In this document: positions 9,260-19,102 of the stretch, in pieces
Numbering within the stretch: position 1 is the stretch's first letter
Layout of the letters: every line of letters starts with the position of its first letter
Assembly: GCF_001190745.1 (NCBI RefSeq)
Contig: NZ_CP012196.1
Span: 124,001 to 188,000, forward strand
Source of the DNA: Campylobacter gracilis
GTDB taxonomy: Bacteria > Campylobacterota > Campylobacteria > Campylobacterales > Campylobacteraceae
Reading direction: 5' to 3'
Length of the DNA: 64,000 bases
Position numbers and translations under genes: made by a program
The notes under the pieces: generated by a model
The model's database searches: none
What the model saw: only the letters and a program-made list of their open reading frames with translations
What the model was told of the DNA's origin: nothing

Positions 9260-9946
9260 CTATTTTTTCGCTTCTTTCGGCGTAATCGGCGGGTCAAGCT
9301 GCATGATCTTATCGCCTAGGCGCTGAAAATTTGCAAGGCTTTTTAGGTGGAAATACGCTAGCTCCAGATATCCGCGGCGCGCAAAATCCGCAAGCTTTTT
9401 ATCACTTAACTTCAAAAGCTTCTCGCGATTTACGACCGAAAAGCCGTTTAGCAGGGACGATTCCTTGCCGCTAGAGTTGATGCCAAGCTCCTTGGCTTCT
9501 AAAATTCCCGCCTTTTGAAATTCAGCCGCGGCAACGCGCGTGCGCATATCTAAATCGGCGTAATTTTTCATCACCTCTTTTAAATTTTGTAAAAACGGCG
9601 TCGGCTTACCGTCTTTAAAAAGCGCCTCACCGTCGCCTTTGATTTGCTGTGCGTCTTTATCGAAGCAGATCGCCGTCTGCTCGCCGATCTGGGCTAGGAA
9701 AAACGGATAATTCTGCACCGAAGAAGGCACCGTTCCTTTATAATCCTTATCAATTAGGACGTTTTTGGTGCGCCCTAGCAGCGCCACCATTTTGGGCTCT
9801 TTTTCAATGGTAAATACGATAACGAGGTTGTCCGCGCAAAACGGGATCTCTGGCGCGATCACCGGTACGAAAGGCGCGGTGGGAAATGCGTCTGCGTGAT
9901 ATTTCAAATCCGCGTGTTTAACGCTATCTAATACGACTGGGGTCAT
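9260..9946 (-). CDS. SapC-like family protein
   Basis: 228 residues resembling the SapC family (first named in the S-layer locus of Campylobacter fetus). Diagnostic features are the VPVIAPEIPFCADNLVIVF region, QNYPFFLAQIGEQTAICFDK and GEALFKDGKPTPFLQ. There is no signal peptide, so the product is likely cytoplasmic. In C. fetus sapC sits by the S-layer gene, but its biochemical role is not settled, and no S-layer protein or type I secretion genes are present here. The ATG is preceded by an AAAGGACC ribosome-binding site. Confidence 0.75.
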   Translation of the reverse strand: MTPVVLDSVKHADLKYHADAFPTAPFVPVIAPEIPFCADNLVIVFTIEKEPKMVALLGRTKNVLIDKDYKGTVPSSVQNYPFFLAQIGEQTAICFDKDAQQIKGDGEALFKDGKPTPFLQNLKEVMKNYADLDMRTRVAAAEFQKAGILEAKELGINSSGKESSLLNGFSVVNREKLLKLSDKKLADFARRGYLELAYFHLKSLANFQRLGDKIMQLDPPITPKEAKK

Positions 9947-10094
9947 GTTGGTCCTTTAAAAAATTTATACAATTATATAAAAAATAATATTAAAATTCTA
10001 AAGGATTTTAAAATTTCGCCTGTTTTGTTCGCAAAAATTCAAACCTTTGGAATTTTAAATTTGATAGAATTACCGTTAAATTTAAGGAGCACAG

Positions 10095-10868
10095 ATGGAT
10101 TTAAACGAGCTTTTAGCGCTCGCGACGGACGCCGCAAAAAAGGCAAATGCCGCGATAATGCAAAACTACGATAAATTTGATATCTTTGTCAAGGCGGACA
10201 GATCGCCGCTTACGAATGCCGATCTTGCGGCAAATGATGCGATAATGCGTGCCCTGGAGCCCAGCGGCATCGCGATCTGCTCGGAAGAGCGCGTATTGGA
10301 TAGCAAACGGCGCATGAGCGAGGAGAGATTTTGGCTGGTAGATCCGCTGGACGGCACGAAGGAGTTCATCGCGCGCAACGGCGAGTTTTGTGTTTGCATC
10401 GCGCTGATAGAGCATGGACGCCCGATTTTAGCGGTAATCGGCATCCCTATAAGCGGCGATATATATAGTTCAAACGGCGGCAGAGTTTATAAAAACGGCG
10501 CGCTGCTTGCTCGCCCAAATAGCGCGCCGCAAACATTTATGCACGGCCACCACGGCAAATCCGTAAAATACGCGCAATTCGCGCAAAGATTTAAAATGCA
10601 GCTCGTACGCAAAGGCTCTGCGATAAAATTTTGCATCTTAGCCGAGGGGGGCGCCAGCGCGTATGCGAGATTTAGCGACTGCTCGCTTTGGGACATCGCC
10701 GCTGGGGATTTTTTGCTGCATCAAAACGGCGGAGCGGTGGTAGATCTAAAGACGATGAAGGCGCCTCTTTATAATGGAAAAAGCCTGATAAATAACCATT
10801 ATTTGGCGGTCGGCGCGAGTGCGATGAAAAATTTATCTGAAATGTTAGAATTCGCAAAGAACTTTTAA
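10095..10868 (+). CDS. cysQ: 3'(2'),5'-bisphosphate nucleotidase
   Basis: 257 residues of the inositol-monophosphatase fold. The metal-binding motifs are SEE (in ICSEERVLDS), WLVDPLDGTKEF and, near the C terminus, CSLWDIAAGDFLL. DGTKEF, with Lys-Glu-Phe, is typical of CysQ, which hydrolyses 3'-phosphoadenosine 5'-phosphate to AMP in sulfate assimilation and RNA-degradation by-product clearance. The gene has an AAGGAGCACAG ribosome-binding site and a TAGAAT -10 candidate at 10065. It is followed by a separately promoted pilin gene. Confidence 0.9.
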   Translation: MDLNELLALATDAAKKANAAIMQNYDKFDIFVKADRSPLTNADLAANDAIMRALEPSGIAICSEERVLDSKRRMSEERFWLVDPLDGTKEFIARNGEFCVCIALIEHGRPILAVIGIPISGDIYSSNGGRVYKNGALLARPNSAPQTFMHGHHGKSVKYAQFAQRFKMQLVRKGSAIKFCILAEGGASAYARFSDCSLWDIAAGDFLLHQNGGAVVDLKTMKAPLYNGKSLINNHYLAVGASAMKNLSEMLEFAKNF

Positions 10869-10890
10869 GTTAAATTTATAGTAAACACTC

Positions 10891-10896
10891 TATAAT
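10891..10896 (+). promoter_or_regulatory. -10 element of the pilin gene
   Basis: A perfect TATAAT lies 36 bases before the pilin ATG, in A/T-rich DNA just after the cysQ stop. Campylobacter sigma-70 promoters often lack a good -35 and none is obvious here. Confidence 0.55.
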
Positions 10897-10931
10897 ATAA
10901 GTCCAAAAATTTTTTATCAAAGGATAAAAAC

Positions 10932-11315
10932 ATGAAGGGTTTTACTATGATCGAATTAATTTTCGTGATCGTGATTTTAGGTGTTTTGGCGGCAGTTGCC
11001 ATTCCAAGACTAATAGCTACTAGAGACGATGCTGAAGTAGTGAGGACGGCGCATAATGTAGCCACATCACTCAACGATCTAGTGGGCTACTATACGGCAC
11101 AAGGTGAGTATAACCAGGATTTTTCACAGATGATGAATGTGCCAAATCCCATAAGGGTTAAAGGTCATATCTGCGCTACATACACATATGACAACAAGGA
11201 GCAAGTGACCTTAACCAAAGGCAGAGATGGCTTATGTGATCGGGTATGGAGTATGCCGGGGCTTAAAAATATAGATAATATCTATAGTTCAAACGCTCTT
11301 ATTATCGTTAAATAA
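10932..11315 (+). CDS. Type IV pilin / pseudopilin-like protein
   Basis: 127 residues starting with a class III (prepilin) signal: MKG then FTMIELIFVIVILGV, with cleavage after Gly3 and the conserved Glu at mature position 5. The hydrophobic helix is followed by a small soluble head with a Cys pair (CATYTY ... LCDRVW) that could form a disulfide. Such proteins assemble into type II secretion or transformation pseudopili. No prepilin peptidase, ATPase or secretin gene lies nearby, so this is an orphan locus. The ribosome-binding site is AAAGGATAAAAAC. Confidence 0.85.
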   Translation: MKGFTMIELIFVIVILGVLAAVAIPRLIATRDDAEVVRTAHNVATSLNDLVGYYTAQGEYNQDFSQMMNVPNPIRVKGHICATYTYDNKEQVTLTKGRDGLCDRVWSMPGLKNIDNIYSSNALIIVK

Positions 11316-11316
11316 C

Positions 11317-11946
11317 CTATTTTGCGTGGGGTTTTAAATCCCACGCCTTTTTATTCAAAAATCCAAGCAAAATTCCAATCATCCAAATAATTGCGAAAAA
11401 TATAAAGATAAAACTCCAAAATTGTGCCAGATCCACGCTTTTACTTGCCGGGAATAGATACCAGCCTCCGCTATAAAGCGCCGTTAGTTTGGCTTGCAGC
11501 CCCTCTAGCGTTGTATCGGTCGGCACCGCCGGTACATCAAATGCACAGCTATTAAATGGCTTAAAAATTGGCACTGCGCTTATATCAAAATTTAAAAATC
11601 TCACCGCTCCGCCGCAGCCGCTCATCCCGCTCATATCTCCGCTCTCTCGCAGTACCGTGTGAATTTTAGCTAAATTTAGTGACGAGACAAATCCCAGCGC
11701 CGCGCCGTAAAACCACACCGCATATCCGCAGATCGCGCCGTAAACATCCTTGCCGCAAACCGCTAAAATCACCGCTCCTAGCGCTATGGCGCAAAGTGCG
11801 AATCTTACGTGAATACTAAAGCTTTCCGGATAGATAAAAAGGAATTTTTGCAAGAAAAAATATGAAAACGCTAGCCAAAAAAGCGCCCAAATAGCGCAAA
11901 AAGCGAGAAATTTTTTAGAGTATCTGTTTTGAAATTTTAGAATCAT
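11317..11946 (-). CDS. Four-segment membrane protein, possibly DsbB/DsbI-like
   Basis: 209 residues with hydrophobic segments at about 13-33, 45-63, 70-95 and 175-198. Between the third and fourth lies an extracytoplasmic loop with two cysteines (SGCGGAVRF and PFNSCAFDV) followed by SGGWYLFPAS. A Cys-containing loop in that position and the Trp-Tyr-Leu-Phe-Pro signature recall the DsbB/DsbI disulfide-bond oxidases of epsilonproteobacteria. The first periplasmic CXXC of DsbB is not present, so this may be a divergent or non-redox relative. The gene is convergent with the pilin and divergent from the TRAP genes. Confidence 0.5.
   Translation of the reverse strand: MILKFQNRYSKKFLAFCAIWALFWLAFSYFFLQKFLFIYPESFSIHVRFALCAIALGAVILAVCGKDVYGAICGYAVWFYGAALGFVSSLNLAKIHTVLRESGDMSGMSGCGGAVRFLNFDISAVPIFKPFNSCAFDVPAVPTDTTLEGLQAKLTALYSGGWYLFPASKSVDLAQFWSFIFIFFAIIWMIGILLGFLNKKAWDLKPHAK
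11324..11353. terminator. Shared terminator between convergent genes
   Basis: GCGTGGG at 11324-11330 pairs with CCCACGC at 11340-11346 across a 9-base loop, followed by a run of T. It lies just after the pilin stop and inside the last codons of the convergent membrane-protein gene, so it can serve the plus strand and possibly both. Confidence 0.75.
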
Positions 11947-12042
11947 AAAAATCCTTTCCGCGCATAATTTTATAATAAATTGCAGATATTTTTGCTAAAA
12001 TCCCAACTTTTATAGAAAAAATTTCAAGCAAAGGGTAAAATT

Positions 12043-12612
12043 TTGAAGGGTTTTTTACGCAGATTAGAAAGAGCTTTTGATGCGTTCGCAAATATCTTAG
12101 GCGTATTAAGTATCGTATTTTTGGCGCTTTTAGTTATAGTGGTTTTTTACAATGTTGTAGCGCGCTATCTTTTTCCAGCCGCAAATTCCGTCGCTATGCA
12201 AGAACTTACGTGGTGGCTATATTCGGCGATGTTTTTATTCGGTGTGACCTACGCACTCAAAGAAAATGCCCACGTTCGCGTGGATATTTTTTACGAAAAA
12301 TTTAGTCCCACTGCAAAAGCGCTCATAAATATCTTAGGCACAATATTTTTCATTTTGCCTTTCGTGGCGCTCGTGGCATTCTTTTCGATCGATTATGTGA
12401 GCGAGGCTTATACGAGCCATGAGGCCAGCGCCAATCCCGGTGGCATGCAGCATCTTTGGATCATCAAGTCCGCAATCACACTTAGCTACGCGTTTTTATT
12501 TATCTACGCATTTGGATTTTTGATTAAAAATATTAACGCCCTGCTTGATGTTAGGGAAAACAAAGGCTCGGAATTTCTTAGTGGAAATTCTTCGGGCGCG
12601 CAGAGTGTGTGA
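12043..12612 (+). CDS. TRAP transporter small permease (DctQ family)
   Basis: 189 residues with four hydrophobic segments (about 17-40, 55-75, 92-115, 138-160), the topology of DctQ. Motifs NVVARYLF and ELTWWLYSAMFLFGVTYALKENAHVRVDIF match the family, whose conserved core is the Trp-rich helix and HVRVD loop. TTG start at 12043 follows AAAGGGTAAAATT. It works with the DctM subunit encoded 105 bases downstream. Substrate unknown. The solute-binding DctP subunit is not encoded adjacent on either side. Confidence 0.87.
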   Translation: MKGFLRRLERAFDAFANILGVLSIVFLALLVIVVFYNVVARYLFPAANSVAMQELTWWLYSAMFLFGVTYALKENAHVRVDIFYEKFSPTAKALINILGTIFFILPFVALVAFFSIDYVSEAYTSHEASANPGGMQHLWIIKSAITLSYAFLFIYAFGFLIKNINALLDVRENKGSEFLSGNSSGAQSV

Positions 12613-12717
12613 GGGCAAAATGAGCTTAAATTTAAAATTCTATAAATTTCACACTTTTCGCGCTTGGGCGGAATTTTGCCATGGCAAGATAAACGGCAAG
12701 ATAAAAGGTGGCGAGCT

Positions 12718-14079
12718 ATGATAGGCATAGTGATGTTTGCGGCAGCGCTTTTTATGCTGCTACTGGGATTTCCCGTTGCGTTTACGTTCGGCGCCGTGGC
12801 TGTGATTTTCGGCTTTATCTACGGACTTAGTGAGGCGTGGGATTACGCGCAGGGCTTTGAAATTTTAACCGAAGCTTTCGAGGATATGAGCAGGCAGTTT
12901 TTTTCACTGATGCCTAATAGAATTTACTCGATTATGGAAAATCAGCTGCTAATTTCGGTGCCGCTTTTTATTTTGATGGGTATGATTTTGCAAAAGACTC
13001 GCCTTGCGGAGCGCTTATTAGAGTCGATGGCATTTTTATTCGGCGGCGTACGAGGCGGCGTGGCGATCAGCACTGTTTTGGTGGGCGCGTTACTTGCGGC
13101 TACGACGGGCATCGTGGGCGCGACTGTCATCGCTATGGGCGTCATCAGCCTGCCCGTGATGATGAAATACGGCTACGATAAGCCCCTAGCTACCGGCACC
13201 ATCGCTGCTGCGGGCACGCTTGGGCAGATTATCCCGCCCTCGATCGTGCTGATTATTTTAGGCGATATACTTTCGGTTTCTGTGGGTGATCTTTTCTCTG
13301 CAGCAGTTATTCCGGGGCTCGTGTTAGTGGGTTTTTACGTGATTTATATTGCGATTATTTCATATATTTGTAAAGATTATGCGCCGCCTGTTCCGCCGCT
13401 AGAGGGGCTTAGCAAATCAAAGCAAATTTTTATCGCGCTTAAAAACGTCGTGCCGGTGCTCGTGCTGATTTTGCTCGTCTTAGGATCTATTTTTGCGGGC
13501 ATAGCTACGCCTACGGAGAGCTCGTCGGTAGGCTGTTTGGGTGCGATAGCGCTAGCCGTTTTGTACCGCACGTTTTCGTTTAGGCTGATCTATGACGCGC
13601 TAAAAAATACCGCTAAAATTTCGGGCATGGTTTTTATGATTTTGATGGGCGCCACGGCATTTTCGATGATTTTTTCTTACACGGGCGGAGATGAGGTCGT
13701 AAAAAATTTTATGGAGAATCTGCCCGGTCAAGCATGGGGATTTATCGCGCTTACGATGGTAGTTATCATAGTGCTTGGATTTTTTCTCGATTATGTCGAA
13801 ATTTCATATATCATTTTGCCGATACTTTTGCCGATAGTAGAGTCTTTGCATATCAATCCCGTGTGGTTTGCGATCTTAATCGCTGTAAATTTACAAACAT
13901 CGTTTATGACGCCGCCGTTTGGATTTTCGATATTTTTCTTAAAGGGCGTGACGCCGCCGCAAATCCACACCACGGACATTTACAAGGGCGTACTGCCTTT
14001 TATTTTATTGCAAATTCTAGTGCTATTAACGCTCGCAATCTTTCCGGGGGTTTTCGGTTTAAAAGCTTTTTTAGGCTAG
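12718..14079 (+). CDS. TRAP transporter large permease (DctM family)
   Basis: 453 residues, about 12 hydrophobic segments, typical DctM. Recognisable elements are LLGFPVAFTFGAVAV at the N terminus, GGVRGGVAISTVLVGALLAATTG and ATPTESSSVG, which resemble the sodium and substrate site loops of the family. I place the start at the ATG at 12718, preceded by AAAAGGTGGCGAGCT; an in-frame TTG at 12664 would add 18 hydrophilic residues before the first membrane helix and has no ribosome-binding site. Together with DctQ it forms a sodium-driven importer, probably of a carboxylate. Confidence 0.88.
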   Translation: MIGIVMFAAALFMLLLGFPVAFTFGAVAVIFGFIYGLSEAWDYAQGFEILTEAFEDMSRQFFSLMPNRIYSIMENQLLISVPLFILMGMILQKTRLAERLLESMAFLFGGVRGGVAISTVLVGALLAATTGIVGATVIAMGVISLPVMMKYGYDKPLATGTIAAAGTLGQIIPPSIVLIILGDILSVSVGDLFSAAVIPGLVLVGFYVIYIAIISYICKDYAPPVPPLEGLSKSKQIFIALKNVVPVLVLILLVLGSIFAGIATPTESSSVGCLGAIALAVLYRTFSFRLIYDALKNTAKISGMVFMILMGATAFSMIFSYTGGDEVVKNFMENLPGQAWGFIALTMVVIIVLGFFLDYVEISYIILPILLPIVESLHINPVWFAILIAVNLQTSFMTPPFGFSIFFLKGVTPPQIHTTDIYKGVLPFILLQILVLLTLAIFPGVFGLKAFLG

Positions 14080-14121
14080 AAATATTAAAATTCACGCTAA
14101 ATTTAACCTAGGAGCTAAAAA

Positions 14122-15960
14122 ATGGCTAAAAAGCTTATCGACGTTATGGATACGACCTTTCGCGACGGATTTCAGTCGGTTTTCGGCGCGCGCGTGGCGA
14201 TGGAGGACTTCCTGCCTGCCGTTAGCGCGGCCAAGGAGGCGGGCATCACGCACTTTGAGTTCGGCGGCGGCGCGCGGTTTCAGAGCCTGTATTTTTACCT
14301 AAACGAAGACGCCTTTGAGATGATGGATAAATTTAGAAGCATCGTGGGGCCTGAGGCGAACCTGCAGACCCTTAGCCGCGGCGTAAATACCGTCACGCTC
14401 GATACAGGCAGCCGCGAGATTATCGATCTGCACGCCAAGCTTTTTGCCAAGCACGGCACGACGACGATTCGAAATTTCGACGCGCTAAACGACGTGGAAA
14501 ATTTAAAATTTAGCGGCGAGTGTATACATCGTCACGGCCTTAAACACGAAGTTGTGATTACGATGATGGATCTGCCGCCGGGATGCAGCGGCGCGCACGA
14601 TGCGGCGTTTTACGAGAGAATTTTGCGTCAAATTTTAGACGCGCAGATTCCGTTTGACAGTATCTGCTTCAAAGACGCCAGCGGCACCAGCAGTCCGCAG
14701 AAGGTCTATGAGACGATCAAGCGCGCGCGTAAAATTTTAGGCGACGGCGTGCATATTCGCCTGCACACGCACGAGACGGCGGGCGTTAGCGTCGCATGCT
14801 ATCAGGCTGCGCTCGTTGCGGGCGTAGACGGCATCGACCTTGCCGCGCATCCAGTAAGCGGCGGCACTAGCCAGCCGGACATTCTTACGCTGCTGCACGC
14901 GACGAAGGGGCAAAATTTCGACCTGGGCCTGGATGCAGAGAAAATTTTAAAATACGAAGAGGTTTTGGGCGAGTGCTTGAAGGATTACTTCATGCCGCCC
15001 GAGGCTACGCAGGTAAGCCCGCTAATTCCGTTTAGCCCGATGCCTGGAGGCGCGCTTACCGCAAACACTCAGATGATGCGCGATAATAAAATTTTAGACA
15101 AATTTCCGGCCGTCATCAAAGCCATGCGCGAGGTCGTCGAAAAGGGCGGCTTCGGCACGAGCGTGACGCCGGTTAGTCAGTTTTATTTCCAGCAGGCGTT
15201 TAACAACGTAATGTTCGGCCCGTGGAAAAAGATCGCCGAGGGCTACGGCAAGATGGTATTAGGCTATTTCGGCAAAACGCCCGTTAAGCCGGATGAAGGC
15301 GTGATTAAGCTGGCGGCGGAGCAGCTGGGGCTACAGCCTACGACCAAACACGCCGTAGATATCGCCGATGCCGACGAGAGTAAGAGCGTCGCGTATGCGC
15401 AGAAGATTCTACGCGAGCAGGGCATCGAGCCTAGCGAGGAGAACATATTTATCGCGCTTGCGTGCAAAGAAAAGGGCATCGCGTTTTTAAAAGGCGAGGG
15501 CAAGGTGATGAGCCGCAAAAAAGAGGACGTAGCACCCGCCGAAAGTCATCAAAGCGGTATTTCTAAAAACGGCAAATTTGACGTTAAGATTAACGGCAAA
15601 ATTTACAACGTAGAATTTGCCGGACAAAACGTGCTCGTAAATGGCGATCGATACGACGTTAGCTTCGATACCTCAGCGCCCGCAAAGCCGCAACCGCAAG
15701 GCTCCGCCGGCGAGCAGCCCGCTGCTGACGCGCGAGGCGGTACGGACGATAACGATATAAAAGCGACGCTTCCTAGTAATGTATTTAAAATTTTAATAAA
15801 GGAAGGCGACGCTGTTAAGGCGGGACAGAATGTCATCGTTCTTGAAGCGATGAAGATGGAGATAAATATCGAAAGCCCGCGTGATGGCGTAATCGATAAA
15901 ATTTTAGTCGCTCAAGGCGATACGGTCGATGCCGATCAGGTGCTCGCGATTTTAAGATAA
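14122..15960 (+). CDS. pycB: Pyruvate/oxaloacetate carboxylase subunit B with biotin-carrier domain
   Basis: 612 residues: an HMGL-like carboxyltransferase barrel (VMDTTFRDGFQSVFGARV, ICFKDASGTSSPQK with the catalytic Lys region, HTHETAGVS metal ligands), a conserved carboxylase domain (about 290-460), a Pro/Ala-rich hinge near 540-550 and a C-terminal biotinyl domain with the attachment site EAMKMEI. In Campylobacter PycB pairs with a separately encoded PycA to make oxaloacetate from pyruvate; related OadA decarboxylates oxaloacetate with membrane OadB and OadG, neither of which is here. The next gene, pckA, handles oxaloacetate, supporting the anaplerotic role. It starts with AGGAGCTAAAAA 42 bases after dctM. 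Confidence 0.87.
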   Translation: MAKKLIDVMDTTFRDGFQSVFGARVAMEDFLPAVSAAKEAGITHFEFGGGARFQSLYFYLNEDAFEMMDKFRSIVGPEANLQTLSRGVNTVTLDTGSREIIDLHAKLFAKHGTTTIRNFDALNDVENLKFSGECIHRHGLKHEVVITMMDLPPGCSGAHDAAFYERILRQILDAQIPFDSICFKDASGTSSPQKVYETIKRARKILGDGVHIRLHTHETAGVSVACYQAALVAGVDGIDLAAHPVSGGTSQPDILTLLHATKGQNFDLGLDAEKILKYEEVLGECLKDYFMPPEATQVSPLIPFSPMPGGALTANTQMMRDNKILDKFPAVIKAMREVVEKGGFGTSVTPVSQFYFQQAFNNVMFGPWKKIAEGYGKMVLGYFGKTPVKPDEGVIKLAAEQLGLQPTTKHAVDIADADESKSVAYAQKILREQGIEPSEENIFIALACKEKGIAFLKGEGKVMSRKKEDVAPAESHQSGISKNGKFDVKINGKIYNVEFAGQNVLVNGDRYDVSFDTSAPAKPQPQGSAGEQPAADARGGTDDNDIKATLPSNVFKILIKEGDAVKAGQNVIVLEAMKMEINIESPRDGVIDKILVAQGDTVDADQVLAILR

Positions 15961-15966
15961 GCTCTA

Positions 15967-15996
15967 AAATTTAGGCGGGCGCTTCCGCCTAAATTT
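15967..15996 (+). terminator. Hairpin after pycB
   Basis: A perfect 12-base stem, AAATTTAGGCGG with CCGCCTAAATTT, encloses a 6-base loop six bases after the pycB stop. There is no strong T-run, but the position and GC core fit a terminator separating pycB from pckA. Confidence 0.65.
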
Positions 15997-16044
15997 CATG
16001 GCGATCATCCTCAGCGCTTAAGCGAGCTCACCTAAATTTTAAGC

Positions 16045-16050
16045 TATAAT
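16045..16050 (+). promoter_or_regulatory. -10 element of pckA
   Basis: A consensus TATAAT lies 43 bases before the pckA ATG in the gap behind the pycB hairpin. No clear -35 is visible. Confidence 0.5.
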
Positions 16051-16092
16051 AGCGCAATCTTTTATCAAAATTTAATTTAAAAAGGACGCAAA

Positions 16093-17676
16093 ATGACAAC
16101 TCCGAACGATCTGGATAAACTAGGTCTTAAAAATATCAAAAAAATCAACCACAACCTAAGCTACGACGAGCTTTTCGAGCTTGAAAAGGCGATGGGCGAG
16201 GGACGCGTATCAAGCAACGGCACCTTTATGGTCGATACAGGCATATTTACGGGTCGTAGCCCAAAGGATAAGTACTTCGTAAAACAAGATCCGAGCCAAA
16301 AATACATCGCCTGGGGCAAGGTAAATCAGCCTATCTCAAAAGAGCTTTTCGATAAGCTTTTAGCCAAAGCCAAAGCTCAACTAAGCGGCAAGGAAATCTT
16401 TATCCAAGACGCCTATTGCGGCGCCAGTAAATCCAGCCGCAAAAATGTGCGTTTCGTAACCGAAGTCGCGTGGCAGGCGCATTTCGTAAAAAATATGTTC
16501 ATCCGCCCAAGCGAGAGCGAGCTAGCGGAATTTCATCCAGATTTCGTCGTTTACAACGCGTGCAAATGCAAAAACGAGGACTACGCGAGCGACGGGCTAC
16601 ACTCCGACGTTTTCGTTATTTTTAACGTCGAGGAAAATGTCGCCGTTATCGGCGGCACGTGGTACGGCGGCGAGATGAAAAAGGGAATTTTCTCGATGAT
16701 GAACTACTGGCTGCCGCTTGAGGGCAAGCTAAGCATGCACTGCTCGGCAAACGTGGGCAAAGAGGGCGACACGGCGCTATTTTTCGGTCTAAGCGGCACG
16801 GGCAAAACGACGCTATCGACCGATCCAAACCGCAAGCTAATCGGCGATGACGAGCACGGCTGGGACGATGAGGGGATATTTAACTTTGAGGGCGGCTGCT
16901 ACGCGAAGTGCATAAATTTAGATCCGAGCAGCGAGCCTGAAATTTACGCCGCAATCAAACGCGACGCGCTACTTGAAAACGTGGTCGCGGATGAGGCGGG
17001 CATCGTGGATTATAAAGATGGCAGCAAGACCGAAAATACCCGCGTTAGCTACCCTATCTATCATATCGATAACTACGAGCCAAGCTCCGCGGGCGGCCAT
17101 CCGAAAAACATAATCTTCCTAACAGCCGACGCATTCGGCGTTTTGCCGCCGGTCGCAAAGCTAACCAAAGAGCAGGCGATGTATTATTTCCTAAGCGGCT
17201 ACACGGCAAAAGTCGCGGGTACCGAGCGCGGTATCACCGAACCCGTGGCTACCTTTAGCGCGTGCTTCGGCGAGCCGTTTATGCCGCTGCATCCGACCGT
17301 TTACGCTAAGCTGCTGGGCGAAAAGATCGACAAACATGGTGTCAGCGTCTATCTGGTAAACACAGGCTGGAGCGGCGGCGCGTACGGCGTGGGCAAGCGA
17401 ATGAGCATAAAAGCTACGCGCGCGTGCATAAACGCGATCCTTGACGGCAGTATCAAAAAGTGCGAATTTGAAAATTTCGAGAAATTTAACCTCGCGATCC
17501 CAAAAGAGCTCGCGGGAGTCGAGACGAAGCTGCTAAATCCGATCAATACCTGGACGCACCCAGCGGAATATAAAATCACGCGCGATAAGCTTGCAAAGAT
17601 GTTTGAGGCGAATTTTAAACGCTACGAGGACGTAAAAGAGGGGGTCGAGTTTGCTAAAGCGGGCCCTGCGGCTTAG
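16093..17676 (+). CDS. pckA: Phosphoenolpyruvate carboxykinase (ATP)
   Basis: 527 residues, full length for the ATP-dependent enzyme, which interconverts oxaloacetate plus ATP with PEP plus CO2. Motifs: [12 protein letters not shown] (substrate Arg), [13 protein letters not shown] (metal Lys), [13 protein letters not shown] (P-loop, about residue 230-240), GDDEHGWDD (metal Asp) and [15 protein letters not shown]. This is the entry to gluconeogenesis in an organism that appears to live on amino acids and C4 acids. A TATAAT precedes it and AAAAAGGACGC is the ribosome-binding site. The next gene starts inside its last codons in another frame. Confidence 0.95.
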   Translation: MTTPNDLDKLGLKNIKKINHNLSYDELFELEKAMGEGRVSSNGTFMVDTGIFTGRSPKDKYFVKQDPSQKYIAWGKVNQPISKELFDKLLAKAKAQLSGKEIFIQDAYCGASKSSRKNVRFVTEVAWQAHFVKNMFIRPSESELAEFHPDFVVYNACKCKNEDYASDGLHSDVFVIFNVEENVAVIGGTWYGGEMKKGIFSMMNYWLPLEGKLSMHCSANVGKEGDTALFFGLSGTGKTTLSTDPNRKLIGDDEHGWDDEGIFNFEGGCYAKCINLDPSSEPEIYAAIKRDALLENVVADEAGIVDYKDGSKTENTRVSYPIYHIDNYEPSSAGGHPKNIIFLTADAFGVLPPVAKLTKEQAMYYFLSGYTAKVAGTERGITEPVATFSACFGEPFMPLHPTVYAKLLGEKIDKHGVSVYLVNTGWSGGAYGVGKRMSIKATRACINAILDGSIKKCEFENFEKFNLAIPKELAGVETKLLNPINTWTHPAEYKITRDKLAKMFEANFKRYEDVKEGVEFAKAGPAA

Positions 17677-19003
17677 GCTCCTGGGCCTTGGGGCGATCTG
17701 CGCGCTTTTTGCCGCATGTGAAAACACCCCTTCAAATTTAAAACAGCCGCTCGTTGCGATGAGCGGCTTTTCCTTTTACGACGATCCGCTAAGCTACATC
17801 AACAATGTGCGCGCAAAATCGGGGCTAAACTACTTTGCGCAGAATGAAATTTTAAATATCTCCGCGCTTAATCACGCAAAATATGTCGTCGCAAACGAGG
17901 CGATGTCGCACGACGAAACCACGGGCCGAGCGGGCTTTACGGGCGAAGATCCGTCAAAGCGCGCTTTTTATGCAGGCTATAATGCCGTCGTGAGGGAAAA
18001 TTTATCCTATAATTCAAGCGATCTAAAAAGCGCGATCGACGGGTTACTCAGCGCGATTTACCATAGATTTGCATTTTTGGATTTTGCCTCGGATGAGATC
18101 GGCATCGGTTATTTTGAGCATGGCAAAAAAAGCAGCTACGTTTTTGAGATGGGGAATTCGCGCCTCAACGCCTTTTGCTCGCAAAATTTAAACGACGAAG
18201 GAAGCGGCAAATTTCTACTTGGGATGTGTAAAAACGAAACGCTACGGATGAGGGAGGATAAGTTCAAAAGCGCCACAGCGCTGAACTCGCGCCCTTACGT
18301 CTATTACCCGAACGACGAGCCCGCGCTTGCGTTTTTCAGCAATGAAATTCCAGATCCCATGCCCGAGTGCAAAATCACCGCAAACCCAGTAAGCGTGGAA
18401 TTTAATGCCGAGGAACCGCCCGTAGCGATGAAAAGTTTTAAAATTTACGAAGGCGGCAGGGAGCTTCAAAACGTTAAAATTTTAGACAAAAACTCCGATC
18501 CTAACGCCATTTTAAGCGATAGGCAGTTCGTGCTTTTCAGCAGAGATGTTTTTAAATTCGACGCCAAATACGGCGCGGAGTTTAATTACGAGCAGAGCGG
18601 CAAGCAAAAGACGCTACGGTGGGAGTTTATCACGCAAGCGCCTAAATTTAGATACTTCGTCGTGCAAGGCGGAGAAAATCTAAGCGTAAAAAACGGCGCG
18701 TTTTATGATATATTCGTAGCCCCCAAAGACTGCAACGATTTGATGAAAAGCTACAAAACCAGCTACTCCTTTATGGATAAGCCCGAAATTTCAAGCCCCG
18801 CAGCGAATATGCTGCGCGTAAAACTAAACGGCGCAAAGGGCGCGAAGCTTGAAATTTCAACGGGTAACGGCGCGATAATAAATCTATATTTAAGCGACGA
18901 CTCCAAAAGCTACGGCGGCATGGGTAAAATTTACGCCGCAATCGCGGTGGTTTTGACGGCGATCATTTTGTTTTATCTTTTGGCAAGGCGCAGAGGGCGA
19001 TAG
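17651..19003 (+). CDS. CAP/SCP-domain lipoprotein with C-terminal membrane anchor
   Basis: 450 residues. TTG start at 17651, overlapping the pckA 3' end by 26 bases; this start gives a basic N terminus and lipobox LFAAC with the lipidated Cys at about residue 23. Residues about 40-180 form a CAP (SCP/YkwD-like) domain: [16 protein letters not shown] has the conserved His and Glu region, followed by ENLSYN. The central part (about 240-400) is beta-rich and unassigned. A hydrophobic helix and LLARRRGR at the very end suggest a second membrane anchor. CAP proteins of bacteria are envelope proteins of mostly unknown activity. It is likely co-transcribed with pckA. Confidence 0.75.
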   Translation: MLKRALRLRLLGLGAICALFAACENTPSNLKQPLVAMSGFSFYDDPLSYINNVRAKSGLNYFAQNEILNISALNHAKYVVANEAMSHDETTGRAGFTGEDPSKRAFYAGYNAVVRENLSYNSSDLKSAIDGLLSAIYHRFAFLDFASDEIGIGYFEHGKKSSYVFEMGNSRLNAFCSQNLNDEGSGKFLLGMCKNETLRMREDKFKSATALNSRPYVYYPNDEPALAFFSNEIPDPMPECKITANPVSVEFNAEEPPVAMKSFKIYEGGRELQNVKILDKNSDPNAILSDRQFVLFSRDVFKFDAKYGAEFNYEQSGKQKTLRWEFITQAPKFRYFVVQGGENLSVKNGAFYDIFVAPKDCNDLMKSYKTSYSFMDKPEISSPAANMLRVKLNGAKGAKLEISTGNGAIINLYLSDDSKSYGGMGKIYAAIAVVLTAIILFYLLARRRGR

Positions 19004-19102
19004 GCGAGACCTATTTCGCGACCTCTGTTTTTGCTTGCGCGCACAGGGGCGCATAATGCCTGTCTAGCGTGAAATTTAATGCAGAGCCCTGCTTTTAAAT
19101 TT

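Noticed and set aside
9085-9297. 70-residue minus-strand frame overlapping the SapC-like gene end
   Set aside because: Overlaps the real gene's end, Arg/Lys/Phe-rich and no supporting start.
12664-12717. TTG start extending DctM by 18 residues
   Set aside because: The added residues are hydrophilic, the real ATG at 12718 has a ribosome-binding site, and the family begins with the membrane helix.
14122-15960. Sodium-pumping oxaloacetate decarboxylase alpha subunit
   Set aside because: No OadB or OadG genes flank it and PEP carboxykinase follows, so the carboxylase assignment is preferred, though sequence alone does not exclude it.
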